NCBI GenBank assembly: GCA_032622095.1 | Contig: CP136061.1 | Location: 36,705,797 to 36,769,796, forward strand | From: Siphonodentalium dalli | Taxonomy: Eukaryota > Mollusca > Scaphopoda > Gadilida > Siphonodentaliidae | Length of the DNA: 64,000 nucleotides | Reading direction: 5' to 3' | In this document: in pieces, positions 50,823 through 60,900 of the stretch | Layout of the letters: each line of letters begins with the position of its first letter | How positions within the stretch are numbered: position 1 is the stretch's first letter | Program-made: the position numbers and the translations under genes | The notes under the pieces: generated by a model | What the model was told of the DNA's origin: nothing | Seen by the model: only the letters and a program-made list of their open reading frames with translations | Databases searched by the model: none

Positions 50823-51027
50823 GTACAAGCTTTGGTTGCACTCGGAGTTCTTTGTCATATGAAAGTCTTTCGAAGGTTTTCGCATGTCGCATACAGATAT
50901 CGACATAAACTTATCCCGATTTCAATGCAAGAATCAGTATTTGCCATGCAGTGTGATACGTAAGGATCTCGGCATCACAAACCATCATTCACTAGCGACC
51001 TCGGCGGTTATGTTGCGGGGAAATTCT
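50823..51027 (+). repeat. Dispersed repeat R1, copy 3
   Basis: Diverged match to copy 1 (CTTTGGTT, CATATGAAA, GCATACAGATATCGACATAA, GACCTCGGCGGTT), cut off where the 163 bp hairpin starts. Confidence 0.7.
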
Positions 51028-51032
51028 ACATA

Positions 51033-51195
51033 TATAAGGATTAACTGTCATGTGGACTGTTTTTATGGAGATGTAACGGTGAGGTAAGTGGACATAACTT
51101 GTGTAAAACCCGAAGGGTTTTACATACAAGTTATGACCACTTACCTCACCGTTACATCTCCATAAAAATAGTCCACATGACAGTTAATCCTTATA
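51033..51195. repeat. Near-perfect 163 bp hairpin
   Basis: Arms of about 80 bp meet at CCC-GAA-GGG (51109-51117). The only clear breaks are one 2 bp indel (ACTTGTGTAAAA against TTTTACATACAAGT) and two or so mismatches. It could be a solo foldback/MITE or a source of hairpin RNA. It truncates R1 copy 3, suggesting it was inserted there. Confidence 0.9.
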
Positions 51196-51839
51196 TTTAT
51201 ATACATTTAGCGAAAAAGCCACTTTTGTAAATTTATTTAAATCGAAAAGTGTATCGTGACAAGATCAGCCCAAAATACCCAATAGCAACCTTGGCAAAAG
51301 TTAATAGGAACAATTTCTCTTCATATTGAAACCCGATGATGTATTAAGTCAGTCCTGCGCGAGTCCAAATGCGCCCAAAACATTACGCGTTCGTCTTTCC
51401 AAACCTAATGACGTATCGATGGTGTTATTAGCTTGATGTCATGAGGCGTTGCGCATTCACCGAGAAATAACTGCAACTAGCCACGTGGGCGCCGACCAAT
51501 CAGAATGCTGGATTTAGTGATGACAACACTTAGTGTGTAAAATATCGTATTACAACACATTTGCTCAAATTTATACCATAGTGTCAGGGCGGTAAATCTA
51601 CATGACATGACCTACGCGTAACACCACTAAAGAGTAATATTAACTTATTCGTTAACTGTCGATGTATATTAATCGGACGGGACCTGGCTCATTCGAGCTG
51701 CCAAATATGTCTGCGTAATTTGGAATGCGGTATAAGATATAGACACATCCACGAAATGTTGATATGCTGGGTTCATATGCTCTGAAAAATAATTTCCATT
51801 ATCACAGCTATTTTCTAGCTGTTTTCAATTTTTCGCACA
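51196..51839. other. No recognisable feature
   Basis: AT-rich unique-looking sequence; no frame, repeat or RNA gene seen. Confidence 0.4.
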
Positions 51840-52075
51840 TAATTGAACAAACATGCACTCTTTATTTCTACCATATCAGAAATGGAACACGGAACACGTT
51901 CTTTTCTGTCCCATGTCATGCAAATGGCTGTGTTTTGGTTGGGACCCAAACATCGTGTTCAAAGTTGTGTTTGTGTATGACTTCAATGCGCCTTTCTGTT
52001 ACATACAATGATCGTAGAAAGGTAGTTTAAGTATTTACATGTATCTACCTATTTCGAAGATGCTGAATGAGACGA
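51840..52075 (+). repeat. Dispersed repeat R2, copy 1
   Basis: Diverged counterpart of 60012-60325: ACTCTTTATTTC, AATGGAACACGGAAC, GGGACCCAAACA, GACTTCAATG, CGTAGAAAGGT and GCTGAATGAG appear in the same order in both. The 88-codon frame across it is not conserved in the other copy, so it is not called a gene. Confidence 0.65.
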
Positions 52076-52307
52076 GCATCAAGTATAACTTGGACCAAAC
52101 TACTCTTTAAGAAAAAATCCTACACTTTCGTTATGAGTGAAGACCTGTACAGAAGAACTATCCTGAAATAGCACGGCACATCGAATTCTGCTACACATAC
52201 GAGTTGGTAATCACCCCACACTGCTTTCTCGATAGAATGACAATGCGGGTGGACATTCGGTTTGATGTCCGTGTCGACAACGCTCTAATGGTCCCCGCTA
52301 ACTTACT

Positions 52308-52413
52308 CTAAGTGTGTTGTCCATCCTGACAGCGGGTTTTCAGTCTCTCCCACCAAAACGCGCATATCAATCGAGGAGTCCGAGCAGAATGCATTCGGCG
52401 TTATTTCAAAAAA
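52308..52413 (+). repeat. Direct repeat flanking SINE, left copy
   Basis: About 106 bp, matching 52856-52963 (offset 548 at the start) with only two or three differences: TGTGTTG/TGGGTTG and CATATCAA/CATAACAA. It begins CTAAGTG and ends in an A run. Confidence 0.9.
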
Positions 52414-52479
52414 GTTTATAGCCGCCAATGAATCGGTCACTTTTATAGGTTCTTTAAAAGTATATCTATCTAGAATTAC

Positions 52480-52855
52480 CTGTCAACTCCCCTTTGTGGT
52501 ATTACAGACAGGGTCCAGGTCTGGACTGTGGTCGGTGCTTTGGTGGGCTACTCTAACCTACAGCCGGGTTCTTTAACGTGCACATAGTCACCCATGTACA
52601 CGGGTCAGCCATTTGTGTCGGCTCCCGATCCGACAGCGTACCGCACTCACGACATACCTGGACATGATGTCGCCGTGAGGGGAAGTCAGTTTTGTATTCG
52701 GATATATATTGTGTGATCACGAATGAGACTTTTCAGTCATACAACGTGGTAATCTGACCAAGTTTGGATTTTTTGTCAGAATACCCGACCGGGAATCGAT
52801 CCCCGGACCTTTAGCACGAGAGACCAGTACGCTATCCACTCGGCCACTGACTTCC
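52480..52855 (-). mobile_element. tRNA-derived SINE (minus strand)
   Basis: The minus strand starts with a tRNA-like head: A box TGGCCGAGTGG (52837-52847) followed by ATAGCG, and B box GGGGATCGATTCCC (52791-52804), the RNA polymerase III internal promoter. A body follows with GTGCACGTTAAAGAACCC (52566-52583). The head lacks a pairing acceptor stem, so it is not a functional tRNA gene. The 3' boundary near 52480 is approximate. Confidence 0.75.
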
Positions 52856-52963
52856 CTAAGTGGGTTGTCCATCCTGACAGCGGGTTTTCAGTCTCTCCCA
52901 CCAAAACGCGCATAACAATCGAGGAGTCCGAGCAGAATGCATTCGGCGTTATTTCAAAAAAAA
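52856..52963 (+). repeat. Direct repeat flanking SINE, right copy
   Basis: Second copy of 52308-52413, directly abutting the 5' (tRNA-like) end of the SINE. Much too long for a retroposition target-site duplication. Confidence 0.9.
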
Positions 52964-53080
52964 TGCGTGCGCGTGTAATTATTTCATGTATTGATCGACA
53001 TGTATCCGTCTCTAGAGGGCGAATAGCGAGCAATTACAGTGCACTACGTTCAATGTGTGGTCTCACCGTCATCGTTCATT

Positions 53081-53402
53081 ACGATTGCACAATTCATATC
53101 CGTACGGACCGGGGGTGAGAGCGATTATTGAGAACCCAAAAATGTTGGGGGGGGGGGGGGCTGGGAGGACCTCAAAATTACGGGCAAATTTGGGATATTT
53201 TCGGGCAAATTGAATTGTATTGCAGGGGGAAATTGTTGTAAATTACAGTATTTTCACATTTCTGCCACTTAATGTTAATTTGAATCTATGTTGTTATATG
53301 TATGTGTATATACAATATATTCAATTTTTTTAAATCGGGCAAAAAGACCCAGCCCCCCCCCCCCCCCCCAATTTCGGGCGCCCGTACGGCTATGATTGCA
53401 CT
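53081..53402. repeat. MITE-like inverted repeat with poly-G and poly-C runs
   Basis: The left end has ATTGCAC and CCGTACGG followed by a G run and GCTGGG (near 53147-53166); the right end has CCCAGC, a C run (near 53351-53369), CCGTACGG and TGCA in inverted order. The interior is AT-rich with two GGGCAAATT words. Likely an old inverted-repeat element; the ends are not exact. Confidence 0.55.
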
Positions 53403-53654
53403 GAAACGGCATATTTTAGCATTAATCGCCAATGCAATTAAAAAATATATATATCTCCAGTTAACAAAGATACGAGCTATAGTCGATTCATTGCAAATAT
53501 CAAGTACTTAATTACTACAATCACTGGTTTATTTGCGTGGAAAAACACACACGACCTTTTTTTTTTTACGAAAATAATTTCCCACCAAAAATTAATTAGT
53601 GTTATCTAATAATTCAATGAGTGTGCTAGATAACGCAACATGTCCTCGTTAAAT

Positions 53655-53760
53655 AGGTTCATATTGAACCTAAATATTCACATCGGTTCATATTGGACCC
53701 ACATTCTCACATCGGTTCATATTGGACCTAAATATTTATATCAGTTCATATTGGTCTTGT
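53655..53760 (+). repeat. About 30 bp tandem repeat
   Basis: Four imperfect units built on GGTTCATATTGGACC followed by TAAATATTCACATC. Single related words (TTCATATTGGCATTATTT) recur near 57560 and 57665. Confidence 0.75.
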
Positions 53761-53934
53761 TTGTTTCTACAATAGACCCATAGTGGACTTATATCCGTTA
53801 TTCCGACGGGCCACTGTGAAAACACATTATAAAGAGTGTAATCTGGCAAGTCGATTTAGGTTCATATAGAGCGTATTTAAAAAAATAATTCCGACATGTA
53901 GAACGGATTAAATAATAGGACACCAGTACCTGAT

Positions 53935-54905
53935 AGACATGACCATGTAATTCACTAAGTGTAGCAAGGGCTAAATACACGTGTATCAGTACATATACGA
54001 CAGGACCATGTAAATCATTAAAATTAGAAAACGCTAAAAACGTACATCAGTATAGATATAACAGCACCATGCAATTCACTAAATGTAGAACGAGTTATAT
54101 AAAGGTACTACAGATAAGACAGGGCCATGTAAATCGGTAGTGTTACCAAGATCCGCGGAAACACGTATAAAGGTACTACAAATAAGACAGGACCATGTAA
54201 ATCGGTAGTGATACCAAGATCCGCGGAAACACGTATAAAGGTACTACATATAAGACAGGACCATGTAAATCGGTAGTGATACCAAGATCCGCGGAAACAC
54301 GTATAAAGGTACTACATATAAGACAGGACCATGTAAATCGGTAGTGTTACCAAGATCCGCGGAAACACTTATAAAGGTACTACATATAAGACAGGACCAT
54401 GTAAATCGGTAGTGATACCAAGTTCCGCGGAAACACGTATAAAGGTACTACATATAAGACAGGACCATGTAAATCGGTAGTGATACCAAGTTCCGCGGAA
54501 ACACGTATAAAGGTACTACATATAAGACAGGACCATGTAAATCGGTAGTGATACCAAGTTCCGCGGAAACACGTATAAAGGTACTACATATAAGACAGGA
54601 CCATGTAAATCGGTAGTGATACCATGCAAGTTCCGCGGAAACACGTATAAAGGTACTACATATAATATAAGACAGGACCATGTAAATCGGTAGTGATACC
54701 AAGTTCCGCGGAAACACGTATAAAGGTACTACATATAAGACAGGACCATGTAAATCGGTAGTGATACCAAGTTCCGCGGAAACACTTATAAAGGTACTAC
54801 ATATAAGACAGGACCATGTAAATCGGTAGTGATACCAAGTTCCGCGGAAACACTTATAAAGGTACTACATATAATATAAGACAGGACCATGTAAATCGGT
54901 AGATC
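53935..54905 (+). repeat. 68 bp minisatellite
   Basis: About twelve units with exact 68 bp spacing for most (GGACCATGTAAATCGGTAGT at 54190, 54258, 54326, 54394, 54462, 54530, 54598), preceded by three diverged units from 53935. Later units have 4 or 6 bp insertions (near 54625, 54664 and 54875). Each has CCGCGG and GGTACTACATATAAGACAG. Frames through it are repeat artefacts. Confidence 0.95.
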
Positions 54906-54979
54906 CGCGAAAACACGAACACGGTGAAGCCCCATCGAATAGAGGTAAATTGTTCATTGTCTCATGGTATCGTGCAAAA

Positions 54980-55190
54980 AAGACACACATGATCTCTCAA
55001 ACGTGAAAAAAGCCACCCGGGATCTCTCAAACGTGCACAGACACACATGATATCTCAAACGTGCACGAAGACAAACAGGATCTCTCAAACGTGCACAGAC
55101 ACCCATGATCTCTCAAACGTGCACGAAGACAAACAGGATCTCTAAAACGTGCACAGGCACCCATGATCTCTAAAATATGCACGAAGCATA
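54980..55190 (+). repeat. Minisatellite with alternating 28 and 30 bp units
   Basis: GATCTCTCAAACGTGCAC is followed alternately by AGACACCCAT and GAAGACAAACAG, about seven units with decay at both ends. Confidence 0.85.
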
Positions 55191-55219
55191 ATACCATACT
55201 ATAATGATAAATTCAGCAT

Positions 55220-55920
55220 CGATAGGTAATGCAACGTTATCTCAATGTCAGAAGACGACTTCGTTAAAAAGTCTTATACGACTGGATGAGACATCATCCC
55301 AGTGCAGATTGTACATGATCACGACCCAGCAACTACCCATGTTCATCGTGGATCCCCAACCCCCATACACACGTAATTACATGGTGTTATCCCGTGATGA
55401 CGTCACGTGATCTGGATGTATACGTCATCGTCAGTGTTAAGGTCAGATGATGTTGGATGAGACACCATGACGTCAGAGAACACGATTCAGCACCCATCTA
55501 CGGTCACGGTATTACCCCGCCCAATATATATATGAAATGGCAAGGTGTGATCCTAAGGTAATGCGACCTTATATTTCGGTCACCAAAAGACTTCGTGAGG
55601 TTATATGACGCTGAATGAGACATAACCCCAAAGCAGAACGCCCGTGGTGACGATTCCACACCCACCCGTGACCACTATATATGTAATGACACAAGTAATA
55701 CGCACACGATTGAATAGCGAAATATATCTAATTGTCGGCTGAATGACGAGGTGTAATCCCAATGTGTTAGCAATTTATCTGCATTGTTGAAATCAGGAGA
55801 AAACTTCGTCATAACGTCGGGTGGTGCCCACCAATGATCACGACGGTGAGAGCGCCCACTAATGATTATAGTGCTCAGCCATGGCCATGACATTAAGCTG
55901 TTGGTGATGTCATGTTATTT
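55220..55920 (+). repeat. Degenerate tandem repeat of about 160-175 bp
   Basis: Four weak units starting near 55225, 55383, 55557 and 55735. Shared words: GGTAATGC, AGACTTCGT, GAATGAGACAT or GGATGAGACA, CACGA and CACCCA. Boundaries are approximate; this could be a very old minisatellite. Confidence 0.45.
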
Positions 55921-57029
55921 CATTTTCCGGAGAATTTGTCCTACGGTAAGGAGACGTCAAGACAAGATAATTAAATTGGCAAAATATCATTACAAGGGCA
56001 GTATGCATACTGGTAAATATATAACATAACCAGCGAAACAGTATGTGCAAAGGGTCGTCTCTTCTACGTGTATTAATTGATTTGTATTAAAGGCACGTGA
56101 GGCCTTAGTTGTCGAAAATATTCATATTTGTTCAAATCACCGTAAACAGAAAAACATTAAAACGCATACAAATTCGTTCATATATACCATGACCATCGCA
56201 TAAACAGCATGTTATCATAAAGACCTACTATATTTTACCTAAGCAAGAGCCTGATTGTGTTACAGAAGACAGCACCATGCTACTGTCTAATCACACACAA
56301 CTGGCATAAACGCTCTGTATTAGTTCCATATCAGGAATTCACCAACACAGAACGCTCTTTATGTTTACCATCATAATATAAACAAACACCAGAAAAGTAA
56401 CTTTTTAAGCTTTTGGTTACATAACAATGGTCAAACATATGACCATTACATACTGTTTATGCGATATTTCTTATTTGTACACGGACAAAGTCTGTCTACA
56501 TTTTGATGTTCTTTCTGTTTGTGGCGGTTTTTGACGAGTGAAAATATTTTCATAGGATTCCCACCGCCAAGGCCAACAGTACCTTTAAATATACGATAAT
56601 CATCGCGTGCTGAGAATACTCTGCGGATCATATGGCATATTAAATGGCATATACTGTGAATATTGTCAGATAATATTTTGCTCTTAATTTATTTTCTATT
56701 CATGGATTCGAAGTCTGATAAGCATGTTTCCATATGGTTACCGAGCTCACGGCGTTGTGTGTGGTAAGTGATTCGTACTGAAATAAAGTCTTTCGTCTTT
56801 TGTTGCGTTCTCGGAACAAAATACACACGGTGATGCATTCGATTTCGGGATCAGGCTGTCCATTTTACTGGCGTTATGAATATGTTTTCTCAATGATAAT
56901 TCAAGCTTTGTGTTCCTTGACCAAAAGTTCACAACCAAACTTCGGATGAGGCTGTACTCTCATCAAATACAATAATTCTGTTCTGTCTCAGGTGATGTGC
57001 CTGGATTAACCCTTTACCCAACAGAACGA
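55921..57029. other. No gene recognised
   Basis: AT-rich intergenic sequence. A short fragment around 56325-56365 (ATCAGGAATTCACC, AACGCTCTTTAT) resembles R2. The small frames here are not supported. Confidence 0.4.
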
Positions 57030-57322
57030 CCCTGTGCCAATGCATTCTCTTATATATGCGAGTCGACCATAGGTCGCCTCGCATATATAAGAGAATGCAT
57101 TGGCTTAACACATATTAAAAATGATAAAATTGTCAAAGGATGTATAAAAATATTATATAAATTGTTAAAAAATGTAAGAAAACATTATAAAATTGTTAAA
57201 GAATGTAAGAAAAAATGGTAAAACGTGTTTAAAAAGATTTTGTTTAGGCCAATGCATTCTCTTATATATGCGAGGCGACCTATGGTCGACTCGCATATAT
57301 AAGAGAATGCATTGGCACAGGG
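57030..57322. mobile_element. Foldback MITE with two palindromic ends (293 bp)
   Basis: Begins CCCTGT and ends ACAGGG. Each end is a 69 bp palindrome (57036-57104 and 57248-57316), and the two are inverted relative to each other. The interior is A-rich with repeated TTGTTAAAxAATGTAAGAAA. There is no coding capacity. No TA flank is seen here (GA on the left, CT on the right), in contrast to the 62 kb copy. Confidence 0.88.
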
Positions 57323-59160
57323 CTTAACTGTAACCATCACAATGTGGTCAATGAACCGGTTCCAATGATATCCATATTTGTAGGGTGTTATTGAGACAGA
57401 CCGAAGATATTTTAGGCTGTTTTGTCCGACTTATGGAACTTTTTACATAAACAGCTATAGGTGTATTTTCTTTGCTTGCGGATAATTCCATACATGATTA
57501 TTCAGCTTGTTCTCGTGAAAATGACCACACACCGGACTTATTTTAATGCGCGAAATAAGTTCATATTGGCATTATTTTAACCTGAATATACGCTATATAT
57601 TGACATAAAACGCGGTTTTTTAAGCAGTCCAATGTGGGACTATTTCCATACAAAATAAGCTCATATTGGCATTATTTAATCTACCTTTTTTCATCGACAC
57701 GACTTACTCGATTCACGCTCTTTATAATATGTTTTCACTGCGTCCCGCACAATTCAACGAAATGACTGGTATTACATGTAGCTCACTATATCAACCTATT
57801 TGCTCGATATGTTGGATGGGCGGACAAAATCACGAATAAAAATAATCGCAACTTTCCAGATGCACGCTCTTTAAAATGTCTTTTCAAATGTCTACTATCG
57901 GCTTATCTCAGAATCAAATAATCCAATATGAACATACGTAAATATGATAGATCGCTTTATGAATCTATATGTGCGATGATCTGTTGAATATTCAGTGTTG
58001 ACATAAACCCAGTAGCTTGTTGCGTTTGTCACAGCCGGTGACCACACCCTTTAAAATTGCTCGAAATATATATAAACTAAATTTAAGTCATGTTTGATCG
58101 ACACAGGAAAACACAAGATAATCTTTTCCGATTTGTTTGAAGATTGTCTGAAAATCGTGTCTAGCTTAAACATAATCTTTTACCCTGCATGTCTATACTA
58201 AATGGATTCTCAGTATAAAAGTATACAATGGAATGGTATATGGTTCATCTGGATTGATTTGAAGTAAATAAGTAGACAACATATACTAAAATGCAGAAGG
58301 GGTCCTATTTATAGGAGGGAAAAGTTGAGATAATAAATTCAACAAAGGACCTATGGTCGTTTTTTAACATGCTATCTGAACATGTCCTATGTGAACTACA
58401 TTTATTCGTAAACGAGTATTTGGTATAGAAAGGGTTGCATTTAGAACACCCCTGAGTTTCTTCTAACCCCCTGATGGTATAGACAGTATTGATTACGTTC
58501 CATGTTGGTTGGTGTAAAACGGCAGCGGGTGGCTATCATACGCGGTTATGTACACCGCAATTAATTCCCAACCTGGGAGATATCAATATGAATACTCATA
58601 TATTATGCCGTTTTAAAAGCTATTCAACAACTGTAAGATAACATATTATCAATGTTTTATTAACCATTTGTGAGCGACATCAAATCATCAGGGACTTGCT
58701 TACAATTCGCACGCGTGCATCGCTTGATCAATGACAATATATATGGCCTGCATCTATGCAACAAACGCTGATAAATATTACACAATGTGCATGTACATTT
58801 AGACACCAGCGAAATGAGTCTGTTGACCACAAAGCGATATAAACTTCAAGGAGGAGTGGAAAGTGGCCAAATTTGAATGGGGCTTCATGTGAAAATCTCC
58901 GGAGCAAAGGTTGTAGGAATTAACATATATTCATCTGGCTTTAAACTTTTAGAATATTGGCGTATTTATTTACTTTCAAATGTATATTGGTCTTTTTGAC
59001 AGTAGGTCAAATGTTGTAATTGTTGCAAAATAAAATCCCCAAAAACCTTTATAGGAAAATGACAATTTGCCAAGTTTTCTTCACTAAACTGTCACCCGAA
59101 AAGAACGCAGTCGCCTCCAAAATTCCGAGCAATCAAGACTTATTTTACTTTTGACATTAC
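57323..59160. other. Intergenic, no gene recognised
   Basis: AT-rich sequence. CGCTCTTTA words at 57715 and 57865 resemble part of R2. No coherent frame. Confidence 0.4.
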
Positions 59161-59169
59161 TTCTCGTAC

Positions 59170-59530
59170 GCAGTGGGTCCTTAGAACTGAATCCTGGCCC
59201 TGGTAATAATATTGATCGATCCCACGACGAACATCAAAAGCTCTCGATTTTCACTTAAATATTAGAAGTATCAGGCATAAACTACAGCGACTGGTCGATG
59301 AAATCGAAGATTACGATATCCTGTGTTTCACCGAAACCCACATTGATGCAGCATTTCCCAGCCATAACATAGAACTTCGAGGATTCTCTGATCCTGAGAG
59401 ATATGATGGTTCGAGCCATGGAGGAGGTATCGCAGTTTATTGTGCTGATCATCTCGCCTTCGAACGTATACCCTCCCTTGAATTCGATGATTCAATATTG
59501 CGGTTGAGAGTGAGCAAATTACTGATGTAA
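59170..59530 (+). pseudogene. 5' fragment of a non-LTR retrotransposon pol: 2A-like motif and endonuclease
   Basis: One frame (about 59167-59254) encodes SGSLELNPGPG, close to the 2A motif DxExNPGP with the Asp replaced. In another frame (59249-59530) follows the start of an APE-type endonuclease: HLNIRSIRHKL, DEIEDYDILCFTETHID with the metal-binding Glu, and GGGIAVYC. The frame then stops at 59528-59530 and the rest of endonuclease, RT and 3' end are absent. The endonuclease nicks target DNA in target-primed reverse transcription. The frame change between the 2A-like peptide and the endonuclease, and the loss of the rest, mark it as dead. Whether it belongs to the same family as the 49 kb fragment cannot be told, since they do not overlap. 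Confidence 0.8.
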
Positions 59531-60011
59531 TCCATGTCGAGATGAAAACAGGTGGCACAATTCTCAGACGGTAGGGAGGACAATCAACGCAAGTATGTGC
59601 AGCACATCCTTGAACAACTATGAGTATGCTCCTGACGAGACACAACATGGTGTATCTCAGATTCAATCAATGTACTGTAGCTTCACCGGACAAAGAGAAA
59701 CGTTCAAGCTGAGTAATTGGAACAATAAAATATGCCCCTCGCACCATAGTCAATTGGTCGTGCGGTTGGTGGGTCCTGCTAAATTGATATGATGCTGGTA
59801 GGGAAAAACTGATGCTGTTGAGGAAATGTACCGTTGCCAGTGGCTGTATTAAACATCCATGCAAGAACCAATCGACCTTTAAATATTTCAACAATATATG
59901 CGCTGGTGATTGAAAAACGATATAAATAGACATCTTGATTGTGACTGGTTTGCACCAACCAACACATTCATTATTAACATAATTTTCCTGACGTTTTCAA
60001 TGTTTTGCCCG
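59531..60011. other. No gene recognised
   Basis: Minus-strand frames of 88-112 codons cover this part and the endonuclease relic, but they show no recognisable domain and run antisense to the relic. Confidence 0.4.
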
Positions 60012-60325
60012 AAGTCAGACAAACGCTCTTTATTGTTACAATATCAGGAATAGAATAACACGGAACGCTCTTTATTGTTACAATATCAGGAATAGAATAA
60101 CACGGAACGCTCTTTATTGTTACAATATCAGGAATAGAATAACACGGAACGCTCTTTGCTGTTGCATGTCGTGCATGTGGCTGTTTTTTGTTTGGAACCC
60201 AAACACCTTGTTCATACTTGTATTTTTCATTACTTCAATGTGTCATCTTGGGTTAAAGAATTCTCGTAGAAAGGTTGTTAAGATATTTATCGACCTATTG
60301 CGATACCGGGAAAATGAATGAGCGC
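60012..60325 (+). repeat. Dispersed repeat R2, copy 2, with 42 bp tandem repeats
   Basis: Same word order as 51840-52075. Here a 42 bp unit beginning CGCTCTTTATTGTTACAATA is repeated exactly three times (60024, 60066, 60108) with a fourth, partial start at 60150; the other R2 copy has only one. Confidence 0.75.
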
Positions 60326-60494
60326 AAACCGGCATGTGGCTTTAAACACATAACGGCTTTACCTCGATTCGTTCATATTAGCAAAAAAGTGACAACTTTA
60401 GAACAAAATAACGGCATCAGGTTGCCCTACCAACATCAAAACAAATTAGCAGGACTACTTGACCAGGTGTGCTTCCTATCTGGCGTCAAATCGA

Positions 60495-60560
60495 TCAAAA
60501 TTGCATAAACCGACCATACATATCATACATATCATACATATCATAAACCGACTATACATA
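60495..60560 (+). repeat. Short CATACATAT tandem repeat
   Basis: Three to four copies of a 10 bp unit ATCATACATA. Minor simple repeat. Confidence 0.7.
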
Positions 60561-60699
60561 TCAAACTGAAAATCTCTTTCATCCATCACATCTACGGTAC
60601 ACACAGTTATGTTTTGAAAGTTAAAAAGTTCTAACGAATAGAAGCTAACCAGTGATACTCTTACTAATATCATCAACTATTGCAGCAAGATTGGTTGGT

Positions 60700-60700
60700 T

Positions 60701-60734
<34 letters not shown>

Positions 60735-60897
60735 GCTCTCTCTCTCTCTCCCTCTCACTCCCACACTCTCTCTCTCTGTATCTCTCTCTCTCTCTCTCAC
60801 ACACACACTCACTCTCTGGTGCTCTTGCTATCTCTCCATCTCTGAATCTTCTCTCTATTTCCCTCTCTCACTCTATCTCTTTCTCTCGCTCTCTCTG
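60700..60897 (+). repeat. Compound CT microsatellite
   Basis: Mostly (CT)n with CA interruptions; frames reading poly Ser/Leu through it are artefacts. Confidence 0.97.
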
Positions 60898-60900
60898 ATT

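Noticed and set aside
52780-52855. A functional tRNA gene
   Set aside because: A and B boxes are good, but no acceptor stem pairs and the sequence continues into a SINE body.
54448-54717. 89-codon minus-strand frame
   Set aside because: Three-fold translation of the 68 bp minisatellite; opened by chance indels.
56929-57221. Frames across the 57 kb palindromes
   Set aside because: Same peptide read in both directions from the palindrome; recurs in each MITE copy without any domain.
59328-59933. Minus-strand frames of 88-112 codons
   Set aside because: Antisense to the endonuclease relic; no recognised domain or supporting signals.
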